A stretch of 64,000 nt of DNA from Sphingobacteriales bacterium 50-39 (GTDB lineage Bacteria > Bacteroidota > Bacteroidia > Chitinophagales > Chitinophagaceae), in NCBI GenBank assembly GCA_001898505.1, contig MKTZ01000001.1, forward strand, positions 1,074,548 through 1,138,547. The letters are read 5' to 3'. How positions within the stretch are numbered: the stretch's first letter is position 1; each line of letters opens with the position of its first letter. Positions 45,157 through 56,327 of the stretch are shown here, one piece after another. The translations under genes and the position numbers were made by a program. The notes under the pieces were generated by a model, which worked only from the letters and a program-made list of their open reading frames with translations, was not told the origin of the DNA and searched no databases.

Positions 45157-46052
45157 GGACGTTTATCCTCCAGCGAGGCGCTGTATCTTTTCAGGGCCGT
45201 GACGATGTTCTGTACTACCTTGTTCTGGCCCGCTCGGCTGTTGAGGTATTTTTCCTCTTCTTTATTAGTCAGGTAACCTGTCTCGATGAGCACGCTGGGC
45301 ATGCCTGTGGCCTCGAGCACCCAGATGCCGACGGCCCGTTGCTGTAGTCCCTGGCTGCGGCGTCCTGACTTTACAAACTCGTTGGATACGTATGTGCCGA
45401 ACAGAGCACTGTTAGCAAAATATTTTTTTTCATAGAGCTGAGCCCTGATCCGTGCTTCGGGAGAGTCCATGTCCATGGCCGTGGTGTCGCCCATATTCTC
45501 CTCACTGATCATTTGGCCTTTTGACCCGCTCCTGTCAGCCTTCCATATATAGACAGCGGCGCCTGTCGTCGTATTTTTTATCCATTTGTAGCTGTAGACG
45601 GCTACCTTTCTTTTCTTTCTGCCTCTTCCTACCCATTTATGTCCTGTCAGATGTCTTTCTTCATAGCTGCCCGGGGGGCGCCCGTTGGAGTTGGCGTGGA
45701 TACAGATAAACAGGTCCCCTTTGGACTTGTTGGCCAATTCCGCCCTGTAACGCAGACCTTCATGGATATCGGAGGCATTGCCTGGCATGATGTCGGTGGT
45801 CCGGGTGTATACGATCTTTATATCAGGGAATGCTTCTTTGATGGCTTTTCCCAGTTTGAGGGAGATGGCCAGGGTGACGTTCTTTTCCTTGGAGAAGAGC
45901 CCGTGAGTGCCCGGGTCGAATCCACCATGGCCCGGGTCGATGACGATGGTGTGGAGGGGCGTTTTTAGGGGAGGGCGGGTAGGAGTGTCGAAGGAGGTAC
46001 GGGCTATTGCCGGCAGAAGTAGCCAGAAACACATCATTATTGTCCTATTCAT
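45153..46052 (-). CDS. N-acetylmuramoyl-L-alanine amidase (Amidase_3)
   Basis: A 299-residue exported zinc amidase that cleaves the bond between MurNAc and L-Ala of peptidoglycan, typically at division. Zinc and catalytic motifs are present: IVIDPGHGGFDPG, ICIHANSN and the Glu of VLIETGYLTN. A ~60-residue insert (about 125-190; rich in Lys/Arg, GRGRKKRKVAVYSYKW) lies between the two halves, as in Bacteroidetes homologues, where it may regulate access. There is a signal peptide (about 1-18). TATCTTTA, one base off the -7 consensus, lies 15 bp upstream. Confidence 0.93.
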   Translation of the reverse strand: MNRTIMMCFWLLLPAIARTSFDTPTRPPLKTPLHTIVIDPGHGGFDPGTHGLFSKEKNVTLAISLKLGKAIKEAFPDIKIVYTRTTDIMPGNASDIHEGLRYRAELANKSKGDLFICIHANSNGRPPGSYEERHLTGHKWVGRGRKKRKVAVYSYKWIKNTTTGAAVYIWKADRSGSKGQMISEENMGDTTAMDMDSPEARIRAQLYEKKYFANSALFGTYVSNEFVKSGRRSQGLQQRAVGIWVLEATGMPSVLIETGYLTNKEEEKYLNSRAGQNKVVQNIVTALKRYSASLEDKRP

Positions 46053-46148
46053 CAGGGGATTTTGGTGTAAAGATATTAATTCCCGGGGTGTGGTGGTGTG
46101 ACAACAAAAGTATGGGCCTGATCGTTACTGGGGCACAATTGTAATATT

Positions 46149-46664
46149 ATGTTCAGACGTTTGTCAGTAGGGGTATTTTCACTTGTATCGACCTTTGTAC
46201 TATTAGGGTGTCATTCTTCAACCAGGGCGCCGGAGACTACTGCGGACAGTCCGGCTGCTGCGCGTCCAGCGTTGCCGATGTTCAAGCGTAATCCTGAACT
46301 TAGGGAGCACGTGAGCAAGGAGCCGGTGGCCGAGTACAAGGTGAAGACGAGCAGTAAGCTGAATGATATGTATTTTATAGTGCAGCTTTATGAGACGAAG
46401 GAGACGATGAAGTACCGGGCGAAGGTTGAGTTCGAGGGCTTGGGTGGGGATGATACGGTGAAATTGCCGGATATGGGGACACCGCCGAAGCCTGTATTGC
46501 AGAAGGGGCCGGAGGAGTATTCGTGTATTATAGGGCTGCTGGATAATAATAAACGGTTCCGCGACCTGAAGAAGGTGTATGTGACGGATAAGGGAAAGCA
46601 ACTGAAGATCACCACGCTGAAGCATTATATAGTGACGGAGGACTACCGGCTGGTGGGGCAATAG
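46149..46664 (+). CDS. Hypothetical lipoprotein
   Basis: A 171-residue protein with a lipoprotein signal (VLLGC, Cys near 21), a Pro/Ala-rich linker and a ~120-residue beta-rich domain (DMYFIVQLYETKETMKYRAK, KQLKITTLKHYIVTEDYRLV). I do not recognise a family. It is convergent with the protease pseudogene, with a strong hairpin between them. Confidence 0.7.
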   Translation: MFRRLSVGVFSLVSTFVLLGCHSSTRAPETTADSPAAARPALPMFKRNPELREHVSKEPVAEYKVKTSSKLNDMYFIVQLYETKETMKYRAKVEFEGLGGDDTVKLPDMGTPPKPVLQKGPEEYSCIIGLLDNNKRFRDLKKVYVTDKGKQLKITTLKHYIVTEDYRLVGQ

Positions 46665-46671
46665 ACAAGAA

Positions 46672-46696
46672 GGCCCTTCGACGTTGTCGGAGGGCC
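46672..46696. terminator. Bidirectional terminator-like hairpin
   Basis: GGCCCTTCGAC (46672-46682) pairs with GTCGGAGGGCC (46686-46696) over 11 positions with one G-T wobble and a GTT loop. It lies 8 bases after one stop and 12 before the convergent stop. Confidence 0.65.
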
Positions 46697-46707
46697 CTGG
46701 AATGCTT

Positions 46708-47831
46708 TTATATGATGGCAACATACAAGCTGCCTGAGGGCACGACCCTGGTACTCTCCAGTACGGAATACGGCAGATAGAAATAACCATGGTAACCCCA
46801 TGGCGTGCCCCAGGAATTTTCACAGATAAATACGCCGCCGCCTGGTTGGCTCTGATCGTTGATATAACCGATAATCGGCACTGCATGCCCACCCATCAAT
46901 TTCACGCCAGACTGCAGCCTGCCGTTGGAGCCAAGGGGATTATATGTGTAGCTGCTGGTACTCAGCGCTTCGAAGTAAGGGTAACCGGGGGCTCTATCGT
47001 AAACATTAAAGCCCATCATTACCGGTTTGTTGTTGGCAATGGCTGTTTTTACATCGGTGATCAGCTGGGACTGGGTAGAATTGATCACATAATATCCATG
47101 AGAGGTCGTTCCATTGCTGGGGTTTGATAGGGGGCCGTAGATGAGGTTGCTACATTATAGCCGCCGGAACCCGACACAAAGGGGTAAGGATATAAGGATT
47201 CGTTCGAAATGCCTGCGAAAGTATAGCCATTATAGGTCAGGGCTGTTCCGCTGCCTGCGTTGTTGGATAGCCCCTGTAAAGCCTGGCCGATATTGACCAT
47301 GTTGGCGCCGGGATCGGAACCGATGGAACCTTTGTTTATTACCACTCTTTCGACATAATATAAGAACAAGGGACTATACATGGCCGCGGAAGTATTTGGT
47401 ATCTGGTTGCCGGTGGCGGTGCTTAACCCATTGGCTGTGGTTAAACTGGCGCTGATGGCTGCCCCGGTGATGTTGTTGTTTTTGTAATAATAGAGCATCT
47501 CGTCCGTCTCGGTGCCGCAGAAGCCTGTGCAGGAGCCTATCTGACCCTGGTCCCTTATCTGTGGCGATACGAGCAAATAATTGGCAGGTAATGTACCGTT
47601 GTAGGTCAACCCGGCGGCTTGCTTGTTATTCGTAAAAATATTGGATGAAAATACCGGAACGCCCGCCCATTCCTCAGGACTCATTTGATTTAGACCATAG
47701 CCATGGATGGCAGCTGAACGCACCGTATTGTTGTCGTCAGCAACTTTTAGATCTGCTGATTTTTGACAGCCTGTTATGAGCAGGGAGGCAAGACAGAAAA
47801 AAGCAATTGAGTTTTGGGTAAGTTTTCGCAT
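46708..47831 (-). pseudogene. Papain-like (C1) cysteine protease lipoprotein with a frameshift
   Basis: A lipoprotein signal (LLITGC, Cys near 23) leads into a C1A peptidase: catalytic Cys in QIGSCTGFCG, His in GGHAVPIIGY and Asn in ENSWGTPWG. The first frame (47831-47085) stops after PYQTPAMERP, while the His/Asn half continues in another frame (SNGTTSHGYYVIN, VKTAIANNKPVMMGFNVY) down to 46708. One extra base near the C5 run at 47125-47131 would restore a ~370-residue protein. This is either a real mutation or an assembly error. All three catalytic residues survive, which points to a very recent event. Confidence 0.75.
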
Positions 47832-47884
47832 GTGAAAATAATTTATGCGTAGAAGATAGTAAAACAATTGCTAAAATGCAAAAA

Positions 47885-47902
47885 CCCCGACGGAAGTCGG
47901 GG
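47885..47902 (-). terminator. Terminator of the tRNA-Leu gene
   Basis: Read on the minus strand, CCCCGAC (47902-47896) pairs with GTCGGGG (47891-47885) around the loop TTCC, followed by five T. It is a textbook rho-independent terminator seven bases past the tRNA 3' end. Confidence 0.85.
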
Positions 47903-47908
47903 CCTTCG

Positions 47909-47990
47909 TGCCCAGGACTGGATTCGAACCAGCACACCTCGCGGCGCTGCTACCTGAAAACAGTGCGTCTACCAATTTCGCCACCTGGGC
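47909..47990 (-). tRNA. tRNA-Leu (anticodon CAG)
   Basis: An 82-base gene with a perfect 7-bp acceptor stem (GCCCAGG/CCTGGGC), D-loop AAATTGGTAGAC, anticodon arm CTGTT-TTCAGGT-AGCAG with anticodon CAG, a long class II variable arm, and T-loop TTCGAAT. The 3' CCA is not encoded (the gene ends ...GGGCA then CGAAGG), so the CCA-adding enzyme at 58846 is needed to finish it. Confidence 0.95.
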
Positions 47991-48120
47991 ATCCTCTTGA
48001 ATGTGAACCCTCTGTAAAGAGGGGCGATACGCATTCGGGGCTGCAAATATAGGGAAAGAAATACAATATTCTTCTGCAAATTCAGTTAATGTCAAAAATC
48101 CTCATAAAAACCACAAGATC

Positions 48121-48228
48121 ATGAGCAGAAAGACCCAGGAAACAACCATCCACGCCGAAAATCCTACTTCCACCATCATACAGGTGATCTTCGAAGAGCA
48201 GATCTGGAGTCGCTCGGACTTTTCTTAA
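48121..48228 (+). other. Small open frame, possible remnant of an SRPBCC/AHSA1-like gene
   Basis: A 35-codon frame (MSRKTQETTIHAENPTST, ending WSRSDFS) lies between the tRNA and GH92. The start faintly resembles the T-I-x-A-E-P beginning of AHSA1-type proteins, then the likeness is lost. Its stop overlaps the GH92 stop region. It could be a gene fragment or chance. Confidence 0.2.
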
Positions 48229-50975
48229 TGAGATGGGCTTTGATTCCGCGTGGGCGACTGTGGGCCCAACCACAATTCCAATAACCCTCCATTGGCAAAG
48301 TCAGCATGTGAAAGATTAAACTGGTTATACTCCTTCCCGTTCAAGAAAGCTTTTTGTATATAACAATTGGCCTTTGAATTATTATACGTTTTGATGGTGA
48401 ACTCTTTTCCCGGATAATAATCTTTGTTGAGCCTGATGACCACTTCATCAAAGACGGGGCTGGTAATGTCATATACAGGGTCGATGGAAGTAGTCCCATT
48501 CAAGCTGAACAGGCCAATCGATGTCAGGGCGCTTACACCCCCCATCTGTCCCTGGTCCTCATCGTGCCCCCCGTATCCTTTATCCGGTGTGACACTACCA
48601 TAGGCCTGTTCATTTACTCTTCTTACCCAATATTGCGTCAGATCAGGACGTCCGGCATGACCAAACACATGCGCATTCGAGCAGCCCGGTTGATTAGCGT
48701 AGCTTATATATCCTGCGCCATAGCCAAAAACGAAATCCTGATCCTTTGCCTGTTCAAATGCGTAGTTCAGCATTTTGCAAAGCGTGTCCGGTCCTCCCAT
48801 CATGCCTGCCAGCTGATCGATGCCATGAGAGACCGACCATGTGGCCTGCCAGGCGTTGGCCTCTACCCAGCCATTGCCATTTAAAGGCTCTTTATGCAGC
48901 CAGGTGCCTTCCTTTGTTTTTGGGAAGATCAGCTTTTGTCCGCTGTCGAAAAGTTTTGTCCAACCCTGTGAACGTTGGAAGAAATAACGATAATCTTTTT
49001 CCTTACCTAACTTTTTGGCCATTTGAGCCAATGCCCAGTCCTGGAAAGCGATTTCGAGTGTGATGCCTGCATTCGACGGGTAATATCCATTCTTTATATA
49101 AAATTCCATTTCCTCTTTTCCTCCCATCATGCCGCCTGGCGCATGGTTCTGTTTCATCATTTGGTAAGCGATGGCTGCGGGCGTTTTGGTAAGAACTCCT
49201 TTTTGATAGGCGCATGTAATGAGATTGGTGGCGGGGTTGCCCGTCATGATATAGCTGTAGCCGCCACCACATGGTCCTCTTGGAAGTAATTTTCCATTTT
49301 CGGCATACTGGACCAGGCTCGCGGCAAAATCGTCCAGTACTTCAGGCCAGGCCAACCCCCAAAGCACATTCAAATTCCATTGTGTCAACCAGAATGCATC
49401 TGAATTGTACATGTGAAATTTCACTTTGCCGTTGGGGTCTTTGGGCAATGTGCGGACCTTGAATTTTACATTGACGGTGAAATTACCACGCCTCTCTCCG
49501 TCGGTGTTATCGGGATAGTCGCCTGATACGTCATCCAGCTTATGCCGCCCAAGCAACACATGCCACAAGTCGGTATAAAATTTTCTCTTCTGATCGGAGG
49601 TGCCTCCTTTTACAGCAATGCGGCCCAGCATCTCATTCCACTGTTTTTGCGACGCTGCGCGAAGCTGATCGAAGTTCCAGTGGTTACTTTCGGATGCAAG
49701 GTTGCGTCTGGCATTATCGACACTTGTAAAGGAGATCGCCACCTTCATCTGAATAGTTTCACCGGCCTTTATGTGGTACTGTGCGGATACGCCCGTAGTG
49801 GGCGCATCATAATAGCTCATAGAACCGCTGTTCTTTGCTGTTTTTTCCGGTGTGCCGGTTAGTGATCTTATATCGGACAATTCCTGTTTGCTATCCCAGC
49901 CATTTAATTTTTCAAATGGTTTTTCAAAATCGATGGCAAAATAGATGCGAACATTTTCCGGGCCGCCCCATAGCCTGCCGGTGGTATTTACGGAACCTTC
50001 CAGACGGGTATTACTGATTTTTTCTACTCTTGCATCCGTCATAGTAGCCTCGCCTACATATCCGCCCAGGTTGATCAAGATATTTGTGATCGCATCTTTT
50101 GTATAGGTGTATCGGTAAAAGCTCAGCCGGTCGCCCGCCGTTTGTTCTACCCATGTGTCGTATTTATCGAGATAAAGCCGATGATAGCCCGGCTGTACAA
50201 TTTCAGCATCATGTGAAAATGTGGACTTCCATTCCTGCTCTCCTTTGTTTGGGGAGATGGCGCCGGTGGTGGGCATCAGTGTTATACCCGAGAGCATCCA
50301 GCAATGCACCTGCGGGAAGCCAAGCACTTCTGTCGAATTATAATTATAGCCGCCGCCATCCTGATTTTTGTTGCGGGTCAGGGGCGCCGCGCTGATCATG
50401 CCAAAGGGCTGGCTTCCCGTGACAAAGAAGAAATAACGGCCGCGTGTGGATTCGATATAAGGATCTACCCAGGATACAGGATCCGAATTTTCGGAAGGTG
50501 ACGGATAGACTTCCACCTCGGACAGACCAATGGCCGGACCTTCACCATCCGTGGTTTCGAAACGTACCCAGCTGATCGTTTGTTCCGGGAATGAAACCAC
50601 TTTTGGAGCGCCGTTGTTGGGTATTTCAAAAACGGGTATGCGTGCGCCATTGCTAAAAATAAGCGTGCCACCTGCATTGTGGGAATTTTCTGTCGGCCTG
50701 TCGTACAGGATAATTTTGTTGATGGTTTGAGGCTGCTGCCAGGTTAATTGTATCCATGGATAATCGATCTCACCCCAAAAGGTGACCGTACTTGTTGATA
50801 TCCATTCGCCCTGGCCGTCTATTCTGCTGATGCCGTCGATGATATTGGCAGCGGCGCCTTTTGAGGTTTCAGAGGAAGCTGTTACGGTTGCAGTATGGGC
50901 AATGCTACCTGGGCCGGCGTATACGGCCCGGCTGCAACATAGCAGGTAGAGGAAGAATAAGTGGACTTTTTGCAT
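48225..50975 (-). CDS. GH92-like protein with N-terminal discoidin (F5/8C) domain, atypical active site
   Basis: A 916-residue exported protein (signal peptide about 1-20). An F5/8C/CBM32-like domain (about 25-155, ATVTASSETSKGAAANIIDG, WIQLTWQQPQTINKIILYD) precedes a full GH92 module (VDPYIESTRGRYFFF, DEDQGQMGGVSALTSIGLF, VIRLNKDYYPGKEF). Two signature Glu sites differ from the canonical GH92 at 26201: GGGYSYIMTGNP replaces the CETNTM block, and YANQPGCSNAHVFGHAG has Gln where NEPGHH has Glu. It may be a GH92 subfamily with another mechanism or linkage, or a binding protein. A TAnnTTTG box precedes the start. Confidence 0.85.
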   Translation of the reverse strand: MQKVHLFFLYLLCCSRAVYAGPGSIAHTATVTASSETSKGAAANIIDGISRIDGQGEWISTSTVTFWGEIDYPWIQLTWQQPQTINKIILYDRPTENSHNAGGTLIFSNGARIPVFEIPNNGAPKVVSFPEQTISWVRFETTDGEGPAIGLSEVEVYPSPSENSDPVSWVDPYIESTRGRYFFFVTGSQPFGMISAAPLTRNKNQDGGGYNYNSTEVLGFPQVHCWMLSGITLMPTTGAISPNKGEQEWKSTFSHDAEIVQPGYHRLYLDKYDTWVEQTAGDRLSFYRYTYTKDAITNILINLGGYVGEATMTDARVEKISNTRLEGSVNTTGRLWGGPENVRIYFAIDFEKPFEKLNGWDSKQELSDIRSLTGTPEKTAKNSGSMSYYDAPTTGVSAQYHIKAGETIQMKVAISFTSVDNARRNLASESNHWNFDQLRAASQKQWNEMLGRIAVKGGTSDQKRKFYTDLWHVLLGRHKLDDVSGDYPDNTDGERRGNFTVNVKFKVRTLPKDPNGKVKFHMYNSDAFWLTQWNLNVLWGLAWPEVLDDFAASLVQYAENGKLLPRGPCGGGYSYIMTGNPATNLITCAYQKGVLTKTPAAIAYQMMKQNHAPGGMMGGKEEMEFYIKNGYYPSNAGITLEIAFQDWALAQMAKKLGKEKDYRYFFQRSQGWTKLFDSGQKLIFPKTKEGTWLHKEPLNGNGWVEANAWQATWSVSHGIDQLAGMMGGPDTLCKMLNYAFEQAKDQDFVFGYGAGYISYANQPGCSNAHVFGHAGRPDLTQYWVRRVNEQAYGSVTPDKGYGGHDEDQGQMGGVSALTSIGLFSLNGTTSIDPVYDITSPVFDEVVIRLNKDYYPGKEFTIKTYNNSKANCYIQKAFLNGKEYNQFNLSHADFANGGLLELWLGPQSPTRNQSPSH

Positions 50976-50979
50976 ATTT

Positions 50980-50987
50980 CAAATGTA
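50980..50987 (-). promoter_or_regulatory. -7 box before the atypical GH92 gene
   Basis: TACATTTG on the minus strand (50987-50980) matches TAnnTTTG exactly and ends 4 bases before the ATG. An AT-rich stretch upstream (about 50983-51013) holds overlapping inverted repeats of ATGTA/TACAT type that could be an operator. Confidence 0.45.
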
Positions 50988-51145
50988 TGAACATATATAC
51001 ATATAATGTACATTTTTTTTGTCAATAGGGAAACTGGTCAGGGGGAGGTGGGGGAGGCTTTACTCGTTCCAGGGAGATTGCAGGATGCAGCCGCAGAAGT
51101 TTTTCCGTTGATGGTGCAGTGGATCGAGAACGAAGGCCGGTTGAC

Positions 51146-51562
51146 CTATATACCCCGGAGAAGGGCGAACGGTATGATCAGCGCTACAAAGCAAAGCGCT
51201 ATGATAAGGATAATGCCGAATATCTTAAAATAGACGCGAAGGCTATTGAATCCTTCATTGGTCTTTATGCTGTCCATGGCGTCCATTCCCTTCGCTGCCG
51301 ACGTGGCAAAGTGATAAAGGTAATAATTGATCCACACGCCTATTCCTACCGATATGATGGCGCCAATGATAGAGCTAATTGAGGCGTAGCTGTTAAAAAA
51401 AGTCACGATCAGAGAGACACCATAGCTGATGAAGGTGCACAACGCGCCAATCCTTGCCCATTGGGCGGCCTTTCTGACCTGCGACCGTGTGCTTTCATCG
51501 AATGCGATATTGAAGAAATTGTCCAGCGAGCTGGAGGTGTTGGGTGTTTGTTGGTTTTCCAT
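51146..51562 (-). CDS. Small membrane protein, DUF5362-like
   Basis: A 138-residue protein with three hydrophobic segments (about 38-60, 63-85 and 112-135) and a short loop (SAAKGMDAMDSIKTNEGFNS) that matches the neighbour's RKGIEHQDQTLFAEGMKCL in position. The pair looks paralogous and resembles Bacteroidetes DUF5362 membrane proteins (name from memory, unverified). Function unknown. It lies 6 bp after its paralogue, in one operon. Confidence 0.7.
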   Translation of the reverse strand: MENQQTPNTSSSLDNFFNIAFDESTRSQVRKAAQWARIGALCTFISYGVSLIVTFFNSYASISSIIGAIISVGIGVWINYYLYHFATSAAKGMDAMDSIKTNEGFNSLRVYFKIFGIILIIALCFVALIIPFALLRGI

Positions 51563-51568
51563 GGCGGT

Positions 51569-52009
51569 TTAGAATAGTTTGGTTAATGATAACAGGTTGC
51601 TCAACAGGCTCAGTACGGCGAGTATCCCGCTGGCGAGGAAGTAGATCTTCAGGCATTTCATGCCTTCGGCGAACAGGGTCTGGTCCTGATGTTCGATGCC
51701 TTTGCGTGTCAATACCGAAAAACGATACAGCATGTAGACGATGAAGCCAGCTATCGACACGCCTATCAGGACGGCGACAATGATAATGGCGCCTCCTAAA
51801 TTTTCCATGCCTTCGAGGCCCGGCGCCAGCCGGGAGAAAGCGGCGAGTATCGCTGAGCCCGCCAATGCGAATACTAAAAGACAGAGTGCTAACGCAATGA
51901 TGCCTACGATAGAGAGGAAGCGTGACCAGCGGACAGTTTCGCGGAGGATATTGCCGCCATCATAGTCCAGATGCATCTGGAGGAAGGAATCCTGTTGGTT
52001 GTTTTCCAT
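51569..52009 (-). CDS. Small membrane protein, DUF5362-like paralogue
   Basis: A 146-residue protein with membrane segments about 30-55, 68-92 and 120-140, sharing with the next gene the order N-terminal polar tail, TM, TM, amphipathic loop ending L-x-x-YF, TM. The ATG at 52009 (MENNQQDSF) is preferred because it matches the MENQQ start of its paralogue; a GTG at 52030 is possible. No function is known. Confidence 0.7.
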   Translation of the reverse strand: MENNQQDSFLQMHLDYDGGNILRETVRWSRFLSIVGIIALALCLLVFALAGSAILAAFSRLAPGLEGMENLGGAIIIVAVLIGVSIAGFIVYMLYRFSVLTRKGIEHQDQTLFAEGMKCLKIYFLASGILAVLSLLSNLLSLTKLF

Positions 52010-52112
52010 AGTCTGGAAGGGGTTTTTCACAAGAAAAAGAAAAAAAACGAAAGCAGGAAATTAATTATTGTTTTAATGCCTGACCAGGCACAAATATTGA
52101 ATTGGTTTCGGC

Positions 52113-52991
52113 ATGCCTGCCATAAGAACATCGCTCCTGGAGATATCCTTTCTCGACGAAGGTCCCCGTCAGGGGCCCGTCATCTTTCTTTTACACGGCT
52201 GGCCCGACGATGTCCGGGCATGGAGCAAAGTTGCTCCTATCCTGAACGCAGCCGGCTTCCGGACCATCACACCGTATTTGCGCGGCTGCGGCGCCACAAG
52301 GTTCCTGGCGAAGGAGACGGTTCGTGACGGCCGGGGAGTTGCTTTAGTACAGGATGCCATCGACCTGGCCGATGCGCTGGGTATAGTGAATTTTTTTGTG
52401 GCAGGACATGACTGGGGTGCGCGTGCGGCGTATCAGCTTGCCGCTTTGTTCCCCTCGAGGGTCAGCAAAATTGCGGCTATGGCGCTGGCCTTTCAGCCGA
52501 GGGGAGAATTCCCCATACCCTCGTTTCCCCAGGCCCGTCTGTTCTGGTATCAGTGGTTTATGTGTACCGATAGAGGCGCTGCGGCAATAAGAAGAGATCC
52601 TGTGGGTTTTTCGAAGATACAATGGGACACCTGGAGTCCTGCGGGGTGGTACAAAGAAGAGGAATTCCTGAGGACGGCTGAGAGTTTCGGGAACCCTGAC
52701 TGGGTTTCCATAACATTAAATGGCTACCGTAGCCGCTTCCTTCCGGAGAAGGTGGATCTCCGGTGTGACGAGCTACAGCGTCGCATAAGCGGTGTAGCTC
52801 AGTTGAAGACGCCCACCCTGGTCATCAATGGCGGATCGGATGGCTGTGATGATCCTTCTTCCTTTGAAGAAATGGACCATAACTTCACGGGTGGGTATGA
52901 GCTGCTGACGTTGGATGGTATTGGGCATTTCCCGCCACGGGAGGCTCCCGGCGCCGTTGCTGAAGCGTTAGTGAGACATTTTAAGAATTAA
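52113..52991 (+). CDS. Alpha/beta hydrolase, epoxide-hydrolase-like
   Basis: A 292-residue cytosolic enzyme. The oxyanion motif HGWP (near 29-32) and the nucleophile elbow GHDWGA (Asp nucleophile near 99) are those of epoxide hydrolases and haloalkane dehalogenases. The acid residue lies near GGSDGCDD (about 240) and the catalytic His in GIGHFPPRE near 270. The substrate cannot be told. The start at 52113 (MPAIRTSLLEISFLDEG) agrees with family length. It ends at a shared bidirectional terminator with katG. Confidence 0.88.
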   Translation: MPAIRTSLLEISFLDEGPRQGPVIFLLHGWPDDVRAWSKVAPILNAAGFRTITPYLRGCGATRFLAKETVRDGRGVALVQDAIDLADALGIVNFFVAGHDWGARAAYQLAALFPSRVSKIAAMALAFQPRGEFPIPSFPQARLFWYQWFMCTDRGAAAIRRDPVGFSKIQWDTWSPAGWYKEEEFLRTAESFGNPDWVSITLNGYRSRFLPEKVDLRCDELQRRISGVAQLKTPTLVINGGSDGCDDPSSFEEMDHNFTGGYELLTLDGIGHFPPREAPGAVAEALVRHFKN

Positions 52992-53014
52992 GGCAGGCGC
53001 GTAAGCGCCTGCCT
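52991..53014. terminator. Strong bidirectional terminator
   Basis: A perfect 10-bp stem, AGGCAGGCGC (52991-53000) with GCGCCTGCCT (53005-53014), loop GTAA, followed by TTTATTTTA. It separates the convergent hydrolase and katG genes. Confidence 0.88.
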
Positions 53015-53020
53015 TTTATT

Positions 53021-55276
<2,256 letters not shown>

Positions 55277-55282
55277 TCAGGG

Positions 55283-55349
55283 CAAACTTATCGTATTGTT
55301 GCGTATAAATCCAATCAATTAATTCTATACTTTGATAGGTAAAATCTAT
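55283..55349 (-). promoter_or_regulatory. OxyR-like operator and promoter of katG
   Basis: On the minus strand ATAG-N7-CTAT (55349-55335) matches the OxyR half-operator ATAGntnnnanCTAT, followed after 6 bp by another ATAG (55328-55325). A TTG (55314-55312) and, 21 bp on, the exact -7 box TAAGTTTG (55290-55283) come next. The operator thus sits just upstream of the -33 region, as expected for an OxyR activator. The predicted leader is about 50 bases. Confidence 0.6.
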
Positions 55350-55364
55350 TAAGGCGGGCAGGTG

Positions 55365-56327
55365 CTATAGAGATATTTTTCCAGAAGATGCCTTCCATCC
55401 CGTGAGCAATACCCCCGCGATGACCAGGAGCGTGCCAACCACCTGCTCGATAAAAATGGGATCGCCCAGGACAAAATGCGCCTGCAGGATCGTCGAGACC
55501 GGACCGACACTGGTGACAATGGCGGCATTATTGGCGCCGATGCGTTTCATGCCTTCCGACAGCATAAAGGAGGGGATCACCGTGGCCACCAGGGCCAGCA
55601 AGACGCCATAGACCCAAAGGTTGCCCGAGGCGGCAGCGGCAGGCAGGTGAAAATTCCCGGTGAGCCCGCCGCGTACCAGAAAATGAAGGAACACGCTGCC
55701 GACGGCTACGAGCATGCTGTAGGTAGTAAATTTCGAGGGCTCCAGCACGGATACGATCCTGCCCATGCCCGCCAGGTAGAAGGCATAGGTGATGGCGCAA
55801 AGGAAGACGAGGAAGCTGCCCCAGTAGAAATGGGCATTGCCTGTGTCGATCTTCAGCTCCCCAAAATAGGCGATCCCGATGCCAGTGTAGGTCAGGAGTA
55901 AAGCCCAGATCTGGGGCCGGCTGATGCGCTGGCGAAAGGCGAAGGAATTGATCAATACGGCAAAGCTGGGATAGAGGAAAAGGATCAGGCGTTCCAGGCC
56001 GGCGGAGATATATTGCAGGCCTACAAAATCGAAATAGCTGCTGAGGTGATAGCCCAGTATCCCCAGGATTACCACCCACATCCATTGACGGGGAGTCATC
56101 CGGGTGGCCGACCGGCGGAAGCTCCATACGGCGGCGGCTACGTAGAAAGGAAGGGAGAACAACATCCGCAGTGACAGCAGGGTGAGTGCATCTACGGACG
56201 TTGTCTGAAAGGCTTTTTTTATGATAATGGCCTTGGTGGAAAATAGTATGGCTCCGGTGAAGGAGATAAGGAAACCGGCCAGGAGGCCAGATCCTGCGGA
56301 AGGACGACGAGAACTAGACGGATACAT
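55365..56327 (-). CDS. EamA-family (DMT superfamily) transporter
   Basis: A 320-residue inner-membrane protein with ten predicted helices in two EamA repeats (about 18-155 and 170-310). The repeats end with the usual GIGIAYFGEL and GTLLVIAGVLLTGW sequences. Family members export amino acids or metabolites; no substrate can be named. Its start overlaps the end of dapD by 14 bases, so it is co-translated with dapD, and export of an amino-acid-related compound is possible (inference). Confidence 0.9.
   Translation of the reverse strand: MYPSSSRRPSAGSGLLAGFLISFTGAILFSTKAIIIKKAFQTTSVDALTLLSLRMLFSLPFYVAAAVWSFRRSATRMTPRQWMWVVILGILGYHLSSYFDFVGLQYISAGLERLILFLYPSFAVLINSFAFRQRISRPQIWALLLTYTGIGIAYFGELKIDTGNAHFYWGSFLVFLCAITYAFYLAGMGRIVSVLEPSKFTTYSMLVAVGSVFLHFLVRGGLTGNFHLPAAAASGNLWVYGVLLALVATVIPSFMLSEGMKRIGANNAAIVTSVGPVSTILQAHFVLGDPIFIEQVVGTLLVIAGVLLTGWKASSGKISL

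Noticed and set aside
51006..51145. Plus-strand frame with protein-like composition between GH92 and the DUF5362-like gene
   Set aside because: Only ~47 residues fall in non-coding DNA before it runs antisense through a real gene. No family was recognised, so a gene cannot be supported.
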